Origin: JAMXLO01 sp963749575
Lineage (GTDB): Bacteria; Pseudomonadota; Alphaproteobacteria; Acetobacterales; Acetobacteraceae
Reading direction: 5' to 3'
Assembly (NCBI GenBank): GCA_963749575.1
Contig: CAVVNM010000018.1
Span: 124,001 to 188,000 of the forward strand
DNA length: 64,000 bases
Shown here piece by piece: positions 25,696-34,761 of the stretch. Below the pieces are notes generated by a model, which saw only the letters and a list, made by a program, of their open reading frames with translations, had not been told where the DNA came from and made no database searches. Numbering within the stretch: position 1 is the stretch's first letter; every line of letters starts with the position of its first letter. The translations under genes and the position numbers were made by a program.

Positions 25696-26496
25696 TCAAG
25701 ACGCGCGGCTGGGGCCGACGAGGCTGGCGCCCCCATCCACGCCGACTATTTGGCCGGTGATATAACGGGCCTGCTCGGAAAGCAGGAAACGTACTGCTGC
25801 GCCGATGTCCCATCCGGTGCCCTCACGCCCGAGCACCGACGCTTTGCGGCGTGTTTCGCGTGCTTGCTCGGTCATGCCGCGCGCATAGACCATCGGCGTA
25901 TAGACCGGTCCGGGGAACACGCAATTGACCCGGATACCGTCAGGGCCATGATCGACCGCCATCGCCTTGGTCAGCGCGATCACCGCGCCTTTGGAAACGC
26001 TATAGGCCGTGAGGCCGCGCGGACGCAGCGCGGAGATCGACGAGATGGTGACAATCGATCCGCTGCCCGCGGTGCGAATCATTGCAGGTATGGCGTGCTT
26101 GCAGGCAAGGAACATGGTGTCAACGTTCACGTGCATCACGCGCGCCCAGTTTTCCTCGGTCTCCTCGACGACGGAACCCATGCTGCCGATGCCGACGTTG
26201 TTGTCGAGGCAGTCGAGCCGACCCCACCGAGACACTGCGTCGTCGACCATGGCCGCGCACTGCGCTGACACCGTGACGTCGTAGGCAGCGGCGGCAGCGC
26301 TGCCCCCTTCGGCTGCGATCATCGCCACTGTGCGTTCGGCGAGACCGAGGTCGCGGTCGACCACGAGCACATGGGCGCCGGCGCGCGCCAGCAGAATGCA
26401 CGCCGCGCGGCCGTTGCCGACGCCGTCACCCTGTGCTCCGCCGCCGGTGACGATTGCCACCTTGTCGATCAGGCCCCATTCCTCATTTGGCGTCAT
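25696..26496 (-). CDS. SDR-family oxidoreductase
   Basis: A 266-residue classical SDR. The cofactor loop TGGGAQGDGVGNG (17-29) is longer than the usual TGxxxGxG, NNVG (99-102) replaces NNAG, and the catalytic set is Ser153 with Tyr165 and Lys169 (YSVSK). The C terminus is RYITGQIVGVDGG. The start at 26494-26496 is preferred to 26598 because the fold begins immediately. It is divergent from the CitE-like gene, a common pairing in acyl-CoA or dicarboxylate side pathways. Substrate unknown. Confidence 0.9.
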   Translation of the reverse strand: MTPNEEWGLIDKVAIVTGGGAQGDGVGNGRAACILLARAGAHVLVVDRDLGLAERTVAMIAAEGGSAAAAAYDVTVSAQCAAMVDDAVSRWGRLDCLDNNVGIGSMGSVVEETEENWARVMHVNVDTMFLACKHAIPAMIRTAGSGSIVTISSISALRPRGLTAYSVSKGAVIALTKAMAVDHGPDGIRVNCVFPGPVYTPMVYARGMTEQARETRRKASVLGREGTGWDIGAAVRFLLSEQARYITGQIVGVDGGASLVGPSRAS

Positions 26497-26618
26497 CGCG
26501 GTGGTTCCCCATGTTCGTGGCAAGGTGGCAATTGCGTCGTAACCGTGAACCATGAACGTGGTCCGACGTCTGGATCGGTATGAGCCCTTCGCCATCATTG
26601 CAACCAGGAAGCGTCACT

Positions 26619-27507
26619 ATGCCGACCGTCCTACGCCCGCGTCGCTCCGGTACTGTTCATGCCGGCCTCCAATGCACGGGCGCTGGAGAAGGCTCGCAGT
26701 CTGCCTGCCGACGGTCTCATCTTCGATCTTGAGGATGCCGTCGCACCCGGTGCGAAGCCCGCGGCGCGCGACGGCGTCGCCACGGCGCTGGCGACAGGCG
26801 GCTATGGCAGGCGGGAGCTCGTGCTTCGGGTCAACGCACTGACGACCGAGTGGGGCCACGCCGATCTGATTGCCGCGGCCGGCATGCCGATCGATGCCGT
26901 CCTGCTGCCGAAGGTCGAGAGCGCCGATGCCATCCGGCAGGCCGAAGCCGTGCTGGTGGCAGCGGGTGCACCCGAGCATCTCGCTATCTGGTGCATGATC
27001 GAGACACCGCGCGGTGTGCTGCGTGCCGAGGAAATCGCTTCGGCAAGCGCGCGCATCGGCGGTCTGGTCATGGGAACCGCCGATTTGACCAAGGATCTTT
27101 GTGCACGGCACACACGCGACCGGCTGCCATTGCTGACGTCGTTCGGGCTGTGCCTGTTGGCGGCTCGCGCCTCTGGACTGGCGATCCTGGACGGCGTCCA
27201 TCTCGACCTTGCCGACGACGCAGGTTTTCTCGCTGCCTGCCAGCAAGGCCGCGAGCTGGGATTTGACGGCAAGACGCTGATCCACCCAAAGACAATCGCC
27301 ACCGCGAACACCGTCTTCGCACCATCGTCGGAGGAGGTCGCCTGGTCGCGCCGCATCATGGCAGCACACGCCGAGGCGGTCGCGGCAGGCAAAGGTATTG
27401 TGCTCGTTGACGGCAAGCTCGTCGAGAATCTCCACGTCCGAAGTGCACGCCAGACTATCGCGCTGGCGGGGGCGATCGCATCGCTCGATCATGTGGATGG
27501 GTCATGA
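26619..27507 (+). CDS. HpcH/HpaI (CitE-like) CoA ester lyase, probable frameshift near the start
   Basis: About 295 residues of a citrate lyase beta-subunit-like TIM barrel, cleaving malyl-, citramalyl- or related CoA esters. Seen: MPASNARALEKARSLPADGLIFDLEDAVAPGAK (Mg/CoA-binding DLEDAV), LLPKVESADAI, WCMIETPRGVL (metal ligand Glu) and GFDGKTLIHPKTI. The family usually starts RPRRSVLFMPASN; here MPTVLRPRRS is encoded from ATG 26619 in one frame and VLFMPASN in another, so one extra G near 26649-26650 breaks the frame. If real, translation would begin at ATG 26659 and lack strand 1. Confidence 0.85.
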
Positions 27508-28279
27508 TGCAGTGGCAGGCTGTGCCGTCAGCGCGAGGATCTCGAAAGCAACGGAGATCTGGCAAGCTCGGGTAGATTGTTGGCTGCTTGGTCAGGCCGA
27601 GATCGTCGTGGAGTTCGAGGAAGCGTACGGTCACTGTCGTCCGCCGGCCGTCGCGCAGTGAGCCAATTACGGCCATATCGGAGCGCCCGCTGATGGCAGC
27701 GTCTTCCCAGTGGCCGGTCCCGCGTTTGCGCCGTGCCGCAGCGAAGGTCCCGTTCAGGAAAGCTTTGACGATTCGCGGGTTGCGGCAGACTGCGCGACCA
27801 CCAAAGCGGTCGTGGAAGATCCATGATCCTGCAGGTAGTAGATCGATCCGACAGCGGGATGCTTTGCAGTGTCTGAACATGTCACGCCCTCCTGGACGCA
27901 GGCGGAACTCGTTGCAGTGCCAGATTCGTGGTCTCAGGTGCGGGAAACGGTCCGCGCGTCGGCCGTTTCAGAGCGCCTGTGGCGCGAACGGAATCTCGTC
28001 GTCCGGATCGGCTGACCCAGTGTGGCCGCCGCGCGGAAGATAACCGCCGCCACTTGCGCCGTCGCCGTCCGTCTCGGGGCGTTCGATTGAAGGCTCACAA
28101 GCAACTGCTGGTGCTGCGGAAAGCGTTGGCCGCGCTGGGAGAACAGAACGTCATCGACACGGTACTTGCGCCGGATGCGGTGGCTGCGTAGAGTGCTAAT
28201 AGGCAATGGCCGTCAGGCAAGTTTCAACAGAGAGCGGGACGTCTCCCGCGGCCCATGCTCCACTCTATAGGTGAACCGG
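27508..28279. other. Gene-poor region with degraded coding traces
   Basis: No convincing intact gene. A minus-strand frame 27455-27880 encodes up to 141 residues including FGGRAVCRNPRIVKAFLNG, possibly a real small protein. Another minus-strand frame ends at 27968 with an acidic/Gly-rich tail DPDDEIPFAPQAL that resembles the DDxIPF tip of single-stranded DNA-binding proteins, but no OB fold precedes it. Confidence 0.3.
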
Positions 28280-29626
28280 ATGGCCCGTCCCGTCAAAAAA
28301 GCAGCAAAACCGTTTCCTGGTCGGTCGAGCCCAGGCACCGGTATGGCACGTAGAGGCGAACTATCACCTTGAGAGGAAGAAGCCCTATGTGAACCACTAT
28401 TCCTTTCATATTCTCGACCGTGACTGGGGGCATGTCACCATCAAGATCAGCGGGCATCCACCGTTCCCCGCGCAAGTGATCTTGAACGGCCATGAATACG
28501 TCGCCTGTCAGGCGCGCAAGGCAGGCGTCGGGTTCACCAAGGAAGCAAACTGTTTCACCGTCATCGCCGACACTGGCCGCTTCGCGAAGATCGCAGAGAC
28601 CTTGTCCGAGCCACGGACTGTAGGGCGATTGAGCGAGGTCTGTGAGCGTTGGATTTACCGCTCCTGTTTGTGCTTCGCGCTCGACTTTGAGGAACAGAAA
28701 CGCAGCGGATTTCGCTATCACTTCTCGAACTATCAGATGGAGTACAGCCGAAATCTGATCTTCACGGTTGGCGGGCGCATGGAGCAAGTATTCCAGGCCC
28801 TGATTGATCGCAGCCGGGCACCGCTGGACCTGAAGACGATAAAGACGATTCTCGGAGACAAGGGCCGGCCGAAATACCGCCCACGAAACATGAAGGCGGC
28901 CGAATGGGAAGTCGCGGTCGAGAGACCTACGTATGATCTGACGGTCTTCAAGCTGCATTGCGGCAAGTTGGCTCTGAAGATCTATTCAAAAGGCGAACGC
29001 GTGCTTCGGATCGAGGCTATTGCTCATAATATCCGGGAATTCCACTGTGGTCGCTTGCTGGATAACTTTCCCAAAATCGTCGGCCGATTGAAGAGCATGC
29101 TTGAGAAGTTTATGGAAGCTCTCAGTTGCATCGATCAGTGCTTCATCGGCGATGAAATGCTCGAGGGTCTTCCGTCGGCGTCGCGGGTCGGGAAATCCTT
29201 GGTCGGGGGGATCGATCTCAACAAGCCCGCATGCGCCACGTCACCGAGGCAGTCATCGCGTTGTCAGCCTCAGCCGATGGCTTCACCGCCTCCGCACTAG
29301 CCGCCCAGGCTCGCGCACTCGGCAATCAATGCCCCTCCGCCTACGGTCCCCGTCAGGCAGCATACGATCTGAAGAAACTTCGCGGTAAACAGATCGTCGC
29401 GCGGATCGGCTCAACCCGTCGCTACGAACCCGTTCCTTCCGGCCTACGTGCCATCACTGCCCTGCTCGTGCTCCGCGACAAGGCCATCAAACCGCTGCTG
29501 GCCGCTGCTCAGGAACTCACCCCTACCCATGGAGGACAACACCCACGAGCCATCGACCGCCACTACCAGGACCTGAGGCTCGCCATGCAAGGCGTCTTTC
29601 ATGAATTAGGGATCGCAGCAGCCTGA
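28280..29626 (+). pseudogene. Conserved unknown protein with winged-helix-like C terminus, two frameshifts
   Basis: Three frames join into one protein of about 448 residues. ATG 28280 reads MARPVKK until the A6 run at 28295-28300; one base fewer would continue KQQNRFLVGRAQAPVWHVEANYHLERKKPYVNHYSFHILDRDWGHV and onward to GGIDLNKP near 29225. A second shift there leads into RMRHVTEAVIALSASADGFTASALAAQ...AAYDLKKLRGKQIVARIGSTRRYEP to 29626. I recall proteins of this type (HVTIKISGHPPFPAQVILNG) as widespread unknowns. The C-terminal third looks like a winged helix. Either a pseudogene or a locus with indel errors; slippage at A6 is possible. Confidence 0.7.
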
Positions 29627-29641
29627 CTATCGACAATCTTT

Positions 29642-29977
29642 TTGTCGGGCTTCGCCTTAAGGCCTAAGGAGCTATCCCGGCGCAGGCAGGCCGCGAGGCA
29701 GGTCGCCGTTGATGCCGATGAGGTTAGACACGATCTGAACAAGCTCCTGTTATCGTTGGAGGTCCTCAGCGTAGAGGCGTTGCGCGAGATTTCGAACCGA
29801 GCGTTGGAATTGATCGAAGAGAAGGCCGGCGGCCAGAAGCGGTCCTTCATCGGCGGCGTGGTCGATGGTGCGATGAGCATCGGCGAGTTGATAACAGGGT
29901 TGTTCGGCAAATCGGCCGATGAACCTGTTCCAAGGAGGCGTCGAGCGAGGAGAGTACGTCGCGGCGAGGCTGAATAG
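29642..29977 (+). CDS. Hypothetical helical protein with C-terminal hydrophobic/basic tail
   Basis: Up to 111 residues from TTG 29642; no in-frame ATG near the start, so the beginning is uncertain. Core: VAVDADEVRHDLNKLLLSLEVLSVEALREISNRALELIEEKAGGQKRSFIGGVVDGAMSIGELITGLFG, followed by a run of Arg residues. The helical part could be a coiled coil and the IGGVVDGAMSIGELITGLFG segment membrane-active. It follows the frameshifted unknown on the same strand. No function assigned. Confidence 0.45.
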   Translation: MSGFALRPKELSRRRQAARQVAVDADEVRHDLNKLLLSLEVLSVEALREISNRALELIEEKAGGQKRSFIGGVVDGAMSIGELITGLFGKSADEPVPRRRRARRVRRGEAE

Positions 29978-30115
29978 CCTATATGCGTCTTGAATCATCA
30001 TCGAAAGCATCAAGACGCCCCGGCAGCAGGGGCTTGTAGCTACATTGTTTCAGTGGATCGAACCATATCAGGCGGCACGATCCAGCATGTGCGACCATGG
30101 ACGACAGGCTGATAA

Positions 30116-30735
30116 TTAACCAGGTCTATTGCGACGACGCCTAGGGGTCCTGTGACGGACTTTGCGGCCCAGCGTTGAACGGATCGCGCGCGGGTAGGAG
30201 TTGTGCCCATAGGTGGTCACCCGGTCCGGCACAAGACCAGCAACCGACCGTGCCGAGCGGAGGAACCGTTTCGCCGCTCTCATGTCACGGGTCGCGCTCA
30301 GCATCGTGTCGAGGAGATGCCCATCGCGATCGATGGCCCGATACAAGTAGCACCGCTGGCCATGGACCTTCAGGTAGGTCCCATCGGCGTACCAACTTTT
30401 GCCGGACCTGCGTCTGGCGCCGTGACGCCGCCTGCGCAACGCCTCGCCCATCACAGGCGACAGCTTCGCCTCCCATTGACCGATGCACTCATGGCTGACG
30501 GTGAACCCACACAAAAGCATGATCTCGCTGCGATCCCTGAGTGTCAGCCTGTAGCGCAGCCGGCAGAACAGCCTTGCGCCGTCAGGTCTGGCCGCTCGGT
30601 CACCGCCGCCGAGCCACAAGCTACGCATTCCATCGAAATCGGCTCCTTGCGGCCCCGTCCAGCGACAATCCTGGAAGAGGCGATCCCGTGCTGCCAGCCG
30701 CGCCGACGTGGCTACGGCGCGAGGCGTGACAGAAC
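30116..30735 (-). mobile_element. IS6-type insertion sequence relic with broken transposase
   Basis: The minus strand begins near a GGGTTCTGTCACGCC end (about 30724-30738). ATG 30633 reads MECVACGSAAVTERPDLTAQG, an N-terminal zinc ribbon, then shifts frame and loses about 30 codons. The longer frame continues YRLTLRDRSEIMLLCGFTVSHE, WYADGTYLKVHGQRCYLYRAIDRDGHLLDTML and VTTYGHNSYPRAIRSTLGRKVRHRT, the DDE domain with Asp in YADGTYLKV and YGH in place of the usual TDGH. The C-terminal DDE Glu region is missing. A shorter, internally deleted copy lies at 37200-37369 in the same orientation. Confidence 0.85.
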
Positions 30736-31068
30736 CCTTCCGGCGGGTAGCGTCGGCGTGAGCAGTTCAACGACTGTAAACTCAGCCTCGGCCAGAACCT
30801 TGCCAGCAACCGAAGCGCCAATTCGTCTTCCATCACAATGATGACAACCGCATCGAGCCCAGGGTGGGATGATGGAGTGATCCATCGAACATCAAGCCGA
30901 TTATTACCGAAGAAGTTCCACGACACCGGATATATGAACGACGTGCCGGGAGCGGACATTTCCGCTTCTAGAAAGGACCGGGGAGTCCTGCCTGGCTACT
31001 CAAAAAGTGTGGCATAGCCAGATTGTTTGTGCGGCCAAACCTCATCAGATGCTATGTGGAAACAGAAT
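30736..31068 (-). pseudogene. Response-regulator N-terminal relic truncated by the IS6-type element
   Basis: The minus strand around 30833 reads AVVIIVMEDELALRLLA, then in a shifted frame KVLAEAEFTVVELLTPTL, the beginning of a receiver domain (VxxVEDE...). It runs straight into the IS end at about 30738, so the element probably inserted into a receiver gene. The remaining DNA up to 31068 shows no gene; it includes the upstream region of the following secreted protein. Confidence 0.45.
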
Positions 31069-31401
31069 ATGAGAACGCTAATGAGCAGGATCCTTTCCGT
31101 TGCCGTGGTGCTCGGCATTGTGGGCACGGGGTCAGTTTTTGCCCAGACAACCGCTCCGTCGCCGTCAACGGCGCCCCCCGCAGTAGCAACCGGCAACACC
31201 AATATTACAACGGCGGCGCCGGTGCCTGGCGCAAACAGCTTTACCATGGCGCAGGCCAAGAAACGCCTGGAAGACCATGGCTACACGCAGGTCTCGGCGC
31301 TGGCGAAGGACAGCAATTCGATCTGGCGGGGCCACGCAATGAAGGACGGTAAGGCGGTGGACGTCTCCCTCGACTATCAGGGGAACATCACCGCGAACTG
31401 A
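31069..31401 (+). CDS. Secreted PepSY-like small protein
   Basis: About 110 residues. Signal peptide MSRILSVAVVLGIVGTGSVFA with cleavage near FAQ; a Thr/Pro/Ala-rich linker; then a globular domain FTMAQAKKRLEDHGYTQVSALAKDSNSIWRGHAMKDGKAVDVSLDYQGNI with the helix-strand order of PepSY/YpeB-like domains. Start 31069 or 31081 (MSRIL) cannot be separated; a purine-rich GGAAA precedes the first. A good terminator follows 15 nt after the stop. Likely periplasmic; the role in envelope stress is inferred from the neighbours. Confidence 0.75.
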   Translation: MRTLMSRILSVAVVLGIVGTGSVFAQTTAPSPSTAPPAVATGNTNITTAAPVPGANSFTMAQAKKRLEDHGYTQVSALAKDSNSIWRGHAMKDGKAVDVSLDYQGNITAN

Positions 31402-31416
31402 CGAGACGCCGTCCCT

Positions 31417-31445
31417 GAGGCGACGATCGGGTCGCCTCTCTTGTT
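31417..31445 (+). terminator. Rho-independent terminator
   Basis: A perfect 8-bp stem, GAGGCGAC (31417-31424) with GTCGCCTC (31431-31438), a 6-nt loop and then TCTTGTT. It lies between the PepSY-like gene and the GSP17M-like gene. Confidence 0.75.
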
Positions 31446-31457
31446 AAGGAATACGTT

Positions 31458-32078
31458 ATGACCATCAGGACTGTCACAGGCTTGTACGACACCTACGATG
31501 CCGCGGCGCGAACGGTGCGCGATCTCGAGGCTGCTCAAATCCCTCATGGTGAGATCAGCATGGTGGCACACCGAGTCGATACTCGCGAAGTGCCGGGTGA
31601 GTCCGCACGCGGCGCTGCTGCGGGTGCCGGAACTGGCGCATCGGCTGGTGCCGCACTTGGCGGAGGCGCCGGTCTGCTCGCCGGACTTGGGATGCTCGCC
31701 ATTCCTGGTGTCGGGCCGGTGGTAGCTGCAGGCTGGCTGGTTGCGACGGCGGTAGGCGCTGTGGCGGGGGCGGCAGCAGGGGGCGCCACCGGTGGTTTGA
31801 TCGGTTCTCTCACGTCCTCAGGTGTCACCAAGGAACATGCGAGCTTCTACGCGGAGGCGGTCCGTCGGGGTGGCGCGCTGGTAACCGCTCGCGTCGACGA
31901 AGGTCTTGTTGCCGCCACCGAGGCTATCATGCAGCGGCATGGCCGCATCGACCCGGTGACGCGCGAGAAAGCTTACCGAGACAGTGGCTGGACGGAATTC
32001 AACGAGGATTCGCCACCCTACACTGCCGCGGATGTCGCCCGAGAGCGCGCGCTCTATTCCAGCCGTCCGGGGATCTGA
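31458..32078 (+). CDS. General stress protein 17M-like (YflT domain) protein with glycine-zipper membrane segment
   Basis: A 206-residue protein. N-terminal domain VTGLYDTYDAAARTVRDLEAAQIPHGEISMVAHR matches the GSP17M/YflT beta-alpha-beta domain. The centre (residues 50-115) is an Ala/Gly-rich hydrophobic hairpin (GASAGAALGGGAGLLAGLGMLAIPGVGPVVAAG). The C terminus SFYAEAVRRGGALVTARVDEG repeats the theme and ends with ARERALYSSRPGI. Proteins of this type accompany stress-resistance genes; the biochemical role is unknown. ATG 31458 has AAGGA upstream. First gene after the terminator, followed 74 nt later by Mn catalase. Confidence 0.82.
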   Translation: MTIRTVTGLYDTYDAAARTVRDLEAAQIPHGEISMVAHRVDTREVPGESARGAAAGAGTGASAGAALGGGAGLLAGLGMLAIPGVGPVVAAGWLVATAVGAVAGAAAGGATGGLIGSLTSSGVTKEHASFYAEAVRRGGALVTARVDEGLVAATEAIMQRHGRIDPVTREKAYRDSGWTEFNEDSPPYTAADVARERALYSSRPGI

Positions 32079-32152
32079 TGTCCGGGTCTACCATGCCGCT
32101 GCCCGTCGAAAGCTACCCGACTCACCCGGTTACTGTTCCATAGGACGATTTC

Positions 32153-32914
32153 ATGTTCTTCCATCAAAAAGAACTGATCCAGCCGGTCAGGGTCGGTAAG
32201 CCGGATGCACGCTTCGGTACGTTCCTGCTGGAGCAGTTTGGCGGTGCCACCGGAGAGCTCACCGCGGCATTGCAGTATTGGGTGCAGTCCTTCCATGTCG
32301 AGAATGCCGGCATCCGCGATATGCTGCAGGACGTTGCCATGGAAGAATTCGGTCATCTAGAGATGGTCGGAAAGCTGATCGCGCAGCACACTAGCAAGAT
32401 CGATCAAACTGCCGTCTATGATGCGCCATTATTTAGACTAAAGGGCGGCGGCCCACATTTCCTTGATAGCCAGGGAAGCTGCTGGACTGCTGCATACATC
32501 CAGGAAGGTGGCAACGTCGTGCGTGACCTGCGCGCGAACATCTCTTCCGAGGCTGGCGCCCGCCAGACGTACGAGGCGCTCATCAAGGCGTGTGACGATG
32601 AGGGCACCAAGAAGGCCCTTACACATCTTCTTACGCGTGAAATCACGCACGCCAATATGTTCATGAAGGCGCTGGATGCGATGGGGAAGCTGACCGATCC
32701 CATGTTCGGCAATATCCCTCCTGATGAAACCGTGAAGCTGGTGTTCAACCTGTCGCAGGGGGAGGATGTCCGAGGGCCATGGAACGAGGAACCGGACTTC
32801 ACATACGTCGAGGCCCCCCAACCACAGGGTGGTCTGCCGCCTGCTCCGATCAATCCGGATGACGAGGGGTCGGCGACAGCGAAGGGAACCGGAAAACCGC
32901 GACGGAGGCGATGA
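32153..32914 (+). CDS. Manganese catalase
   Basis: A 253-residue ferritin-like di-manganese catalase that destroys hydrogen peroxide. Metal ligands can be placed: Glu35 (GELTA), Glu65 and His68 (MEEFGH), Glu133 (SSEAGAR) and His166 (EITHANM). The fold is preserved through FNLSQGEDVRGPWNEEP; the C-terminal 35 residues are Pro/Gly/Lys-rich and disordered. Central to the stress island. The damaged Nramp gene at 44.3-45.7 kb would be a plausible Mn supplier in the ancestral state, which is inference only. Confidence 0.95.
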   Translation: MFFHQKELIQPVRVGKPDARFGTFLLEQFGGATGELTAALQYWVQSFHVENAGIRDMLQDVAMEEFGHLEMVGKLIAQHTSKIDQTAVYDAPLFRLKGGGPHFLDSQGSCWTAAYIQEGGNVVRDLRANISSEAGARQTYEALIKACDDEGTKKALTHLLTREITHANMFMKALDAMGKLTDPMFGNIPPDETVKLVFNLSQGEDVRGPWNEEPDFTYVEAPQPQGGLPPAPINPDDEGSATAKGTGKPRRRR

Positions 32915-32979
32915 CGACCGTGAGAACGCGCACACGCAGCACACGCCATGCTTTTCCGAAGACCGTAAGCCTGCTGGCT

Positions 32980-33192
32980 ATGGCGTCCTATGAAACGATA
33001 TGGCGCCGTACACTGTTGATGGCCCAGGGCATCTGTACGCTTGCCGAGTATCGACGGATGACAGAGGAAAAGGCATCGGCCTGGCGATTGTCAACGGCAG
33101 CCTTCATCGCGGGTCGCGGCCAGGCAGCTGTCCTGGCGCCGTTCGTTGGTCGAGCCCGGGCAAATGCACGGCGGCTTCGTCGAAAGGGCTGA
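32980..33192 (+). CDS. Small hypothetical protein
   Basis: Seventy residues: MASYETIWRRTLLMAQGICTLAEYRRMTEEKASAWRLSTAAFIAGRGQAAVLAPFVGRARANARRLRRKG. The pattern 'SYxTIWxRTxxMAQGxCxxAEYxRMxxEK' with a basic C terminus looks like a small conserved protein I have seen near PHA or stress genes, but the identification is weak. ATG 32980 is within a longer frame from 32911. Codon use is less GC-biased at position three than in the core genes. Confidence 0.5.
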   Translation: MASYETIWRRTLLMAQGICTLAEYRRMTEEKASAWRLSTAAFIAGRGQAAVLAPFVGRARANARRLRRKG

Positions 33193-33268
33193 CAATCGGG
33201 TGGGTAGAAAGTGCCGCTCACCGATAACTGACTGGTTCTCGTCGTCAACGATCGCAAGAAATCCAACC

Positions 33269-33658
33269 ATGAGGCAATCGATCGCAGTTCTGGCCAGTGC
33301 AGCGATCTTGGGGATCGCGCTGATTGGCCCCGCCTTCTCGCAGGGGGCGCCGCAGACGGTCACCCTGATGAAGGTGGATCCGCAGACGCTGGCTACCGGC
33401 TATCGAGCCTCCAAGCTGGTTGGCAGCACGGTCGTCAATGAGGCCGACGAGATGGTCGGCACGATCGACGATCTGATCCTAACTCCGGGGGGACAGGCAC
33501 CTTATGCCGTATTGTCGGTGGGCGGTTTCCTCGGTCTCGGCACGAAATACGTTGTGGTGCCTTTCCCGTCTCTGCAGGTGATCGAGGAGCGGATGGTGCT
33601 ACGTGGCGCGACCAAGGAGGCGGTGAAGGCACTTCCTGACTTCAAGTACAGCAGCTGA
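33269..33658 (+). CDS. Secreted PRC-barrel domain protein
   Basis: A 129-residue protein: signal peptide MRQSIAVLASAAILGIALIGPAFS then a PRC-barrel (YRASKLVGSTVVNEADEMVGTIDDLILTPGGQAPYAVLSVGGFLGLGTKYVVVPF). The domain is a small beta barrel found in photosynthetic reaction centre H subunits, RimM and many periplasmic stress proteins. Compared with the cytosolic PRC protein at 57167 it adds an export signal. The frame from 33146 is rejected because it precedes the signal peptide with unrelated sequence. Confidence 0.85.
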   Translation: MRQSIAVLASAAILGIALIGPAFSQGAPQTVTLMKVDPQTLATGYRASKLVGSTVVNEADEMVGTIDDLILTPGGQAPYAVLSVGGFLGLGTKYVVVPFPSLQVIEERMVLRGATKEAVKALPDFKYSS

Positions 33659-33701
33659 TCCAGGCGGCCTGACGCCAGAAGGTCTCTACGGCAAGGAGAA
33701 G

Positions 33702-33908
33702 ATGATGAATGCGGAATTTCAAGTTGTGATCACGGAGCTGGAGGCGGCTCGACTGGCGCAGCTACAGCGGTTGATGGCTTGCGATATCGCAACATCTGCG
33801 GCCGAAATCAGAAGCCTGGCCGACCTTCAGATGGCTTTGACAGCCGCCAAAGAGATTTTGGCGGCTCATGAGCCGCGCCTTGGTCATGGGAGCGAGACCG
33901 CCATCTGA
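33702..33908 (+). CDS. Small hypothetical helical protein
   Basis: A 68-residue protein starting MMNAEFQVVITELEAARLAQLQRLMAC, predicted all-helical, no signal or membrane segment. AAGGAGAAG directly precedes the ATG, a strong site. It follows the PRC-barrel gene by 43 nt on the same strand and is probably co-transcribed. Function unknown. Confidence 0.6.
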   Translation: MMNAEFQVVITELEAARLAQLQRLMACDIATSAAEIRSLADLQMALTAAKEILAAHEPRLGHGSETAI

Positions 33909-34005
33909 ATAACCGGCGCCAACCTGGCGGTTCAGATGGACATCTCGAGGGAGATCTTGCAGCGGACGTTCGCGCTCATTACCCCAGTTTGCAACGGACT
34001 ACCCT

Positions 34006-34611
34006 ATGTTTGGTCGGATCTGGCGCCTGCTGAGTGACAGCGTTCAGGCTTTCGTTGCCGACGACGCACTGAGCCGCGGAGCGTCGATTTCATTTTATAC
34101 GATAACCTCCATGGGCCCGGTGCTGTTCATCGTTGTCGCCATTGCCGGTCTGGCCTTCGGCGAGGACGCGGCGCGTGGGGCGCTTGCTGTGCAGCTCCGC
34201 GACTTGATGGGCAGGGAGAGTGCTGATCTCGTGCAGGCTGCAGTCCAGAGTGCCGGAATGAGCCCGATCTCCTGCCTCGTCGGGGTGGTCGACATTCGTG
34301 GTGGTGTCGGCACTCTATCGCCGCTGCGCATCCGCAGTGCGGATGGCACCATTACCGGTCGCGGCTCGTTCGACATCTATCGCCACCAGATTGATATCAC
34401 CGTCGCAAGCGAGGCGCGGACGACCAGCTTGTTCGCGCTCGACGTGCCGATCCGGGTCACTGGCTTGTTCGCATCCCCCACGATCCGGCCCGCAACCCTC
34501 TCGGCCGCCGGTCGCGCACAGCTTTCCGCCGGCGACAACGTGAGCCGGCTATTGCCGGGCCTGCAACCATTCGCGCGGCGCAGTCCGTGCTTGTCCACCC
34601 GTGCAGGATAA
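34006..34611 (+). CDS. Chimeric ORF: YihY-type N terminus joined to an AsmA-type C terminus
   Basis: One open frame of 201 residues with two unrelated halves. Residues 1 to about 85 (IWRLLSDSVQAFVADDALSRGASISFYTITSMGPVLFIVVAIAG...DLVQAAVQ) are the beginning of a YihY/RNase BN-like membrane protein with the first transmembrane helix. From about residue 93, VVDIRGGVGTLSPLRIRSADGTITGRGSFDIYRHQIDITVASEARTTSLFALDVPIRVTGLF matches the beta-rich C terminus of AsmA-like outer-membrane assembly proteins. The junction near 34270 suggests a deletion fused two genes in frame. Probably non-functional but expressed-looking; a new protein cannot be excluded. Confidence 0.7.
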   Translation: MFGRIWRLLSDSVQAFVADDALSRGASISFYTITSMGPVLFIVVAIAGLAFGEDAARGALAVQLRDLMGRESADLVQAAVQSAGMSPISCLVGVVDIRGGVGTLSPLRIRSADGTITGRGSFDIYRHQIDITVASEARTTSLFALDVPIRVTGLFASPTIRPATLSAAGRAQLSAGDNVSRLLPGLQPFARRSPCLSTRAG

Positions 34612-34761
34612 CATCGCATTACCTCGGCCGGGTCGCCGTTGACGCCCAATCGGCTGCCCGGTGAAGATCTGCCAAGAGCGCGGGGCACGTCCCGATGTGC
34701 GGAAAGGAACGGTTCGGTTGTTTGCACGTTTCCCACAAGCATTTTGCAAGGACGGCTGAGC

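Noticed and set aside
27968..28045. A single-stranded DNA-binding protein gene
   Set aside because: Only a DDEIPF-like tail is visible; no OB-fold domain precedes it.
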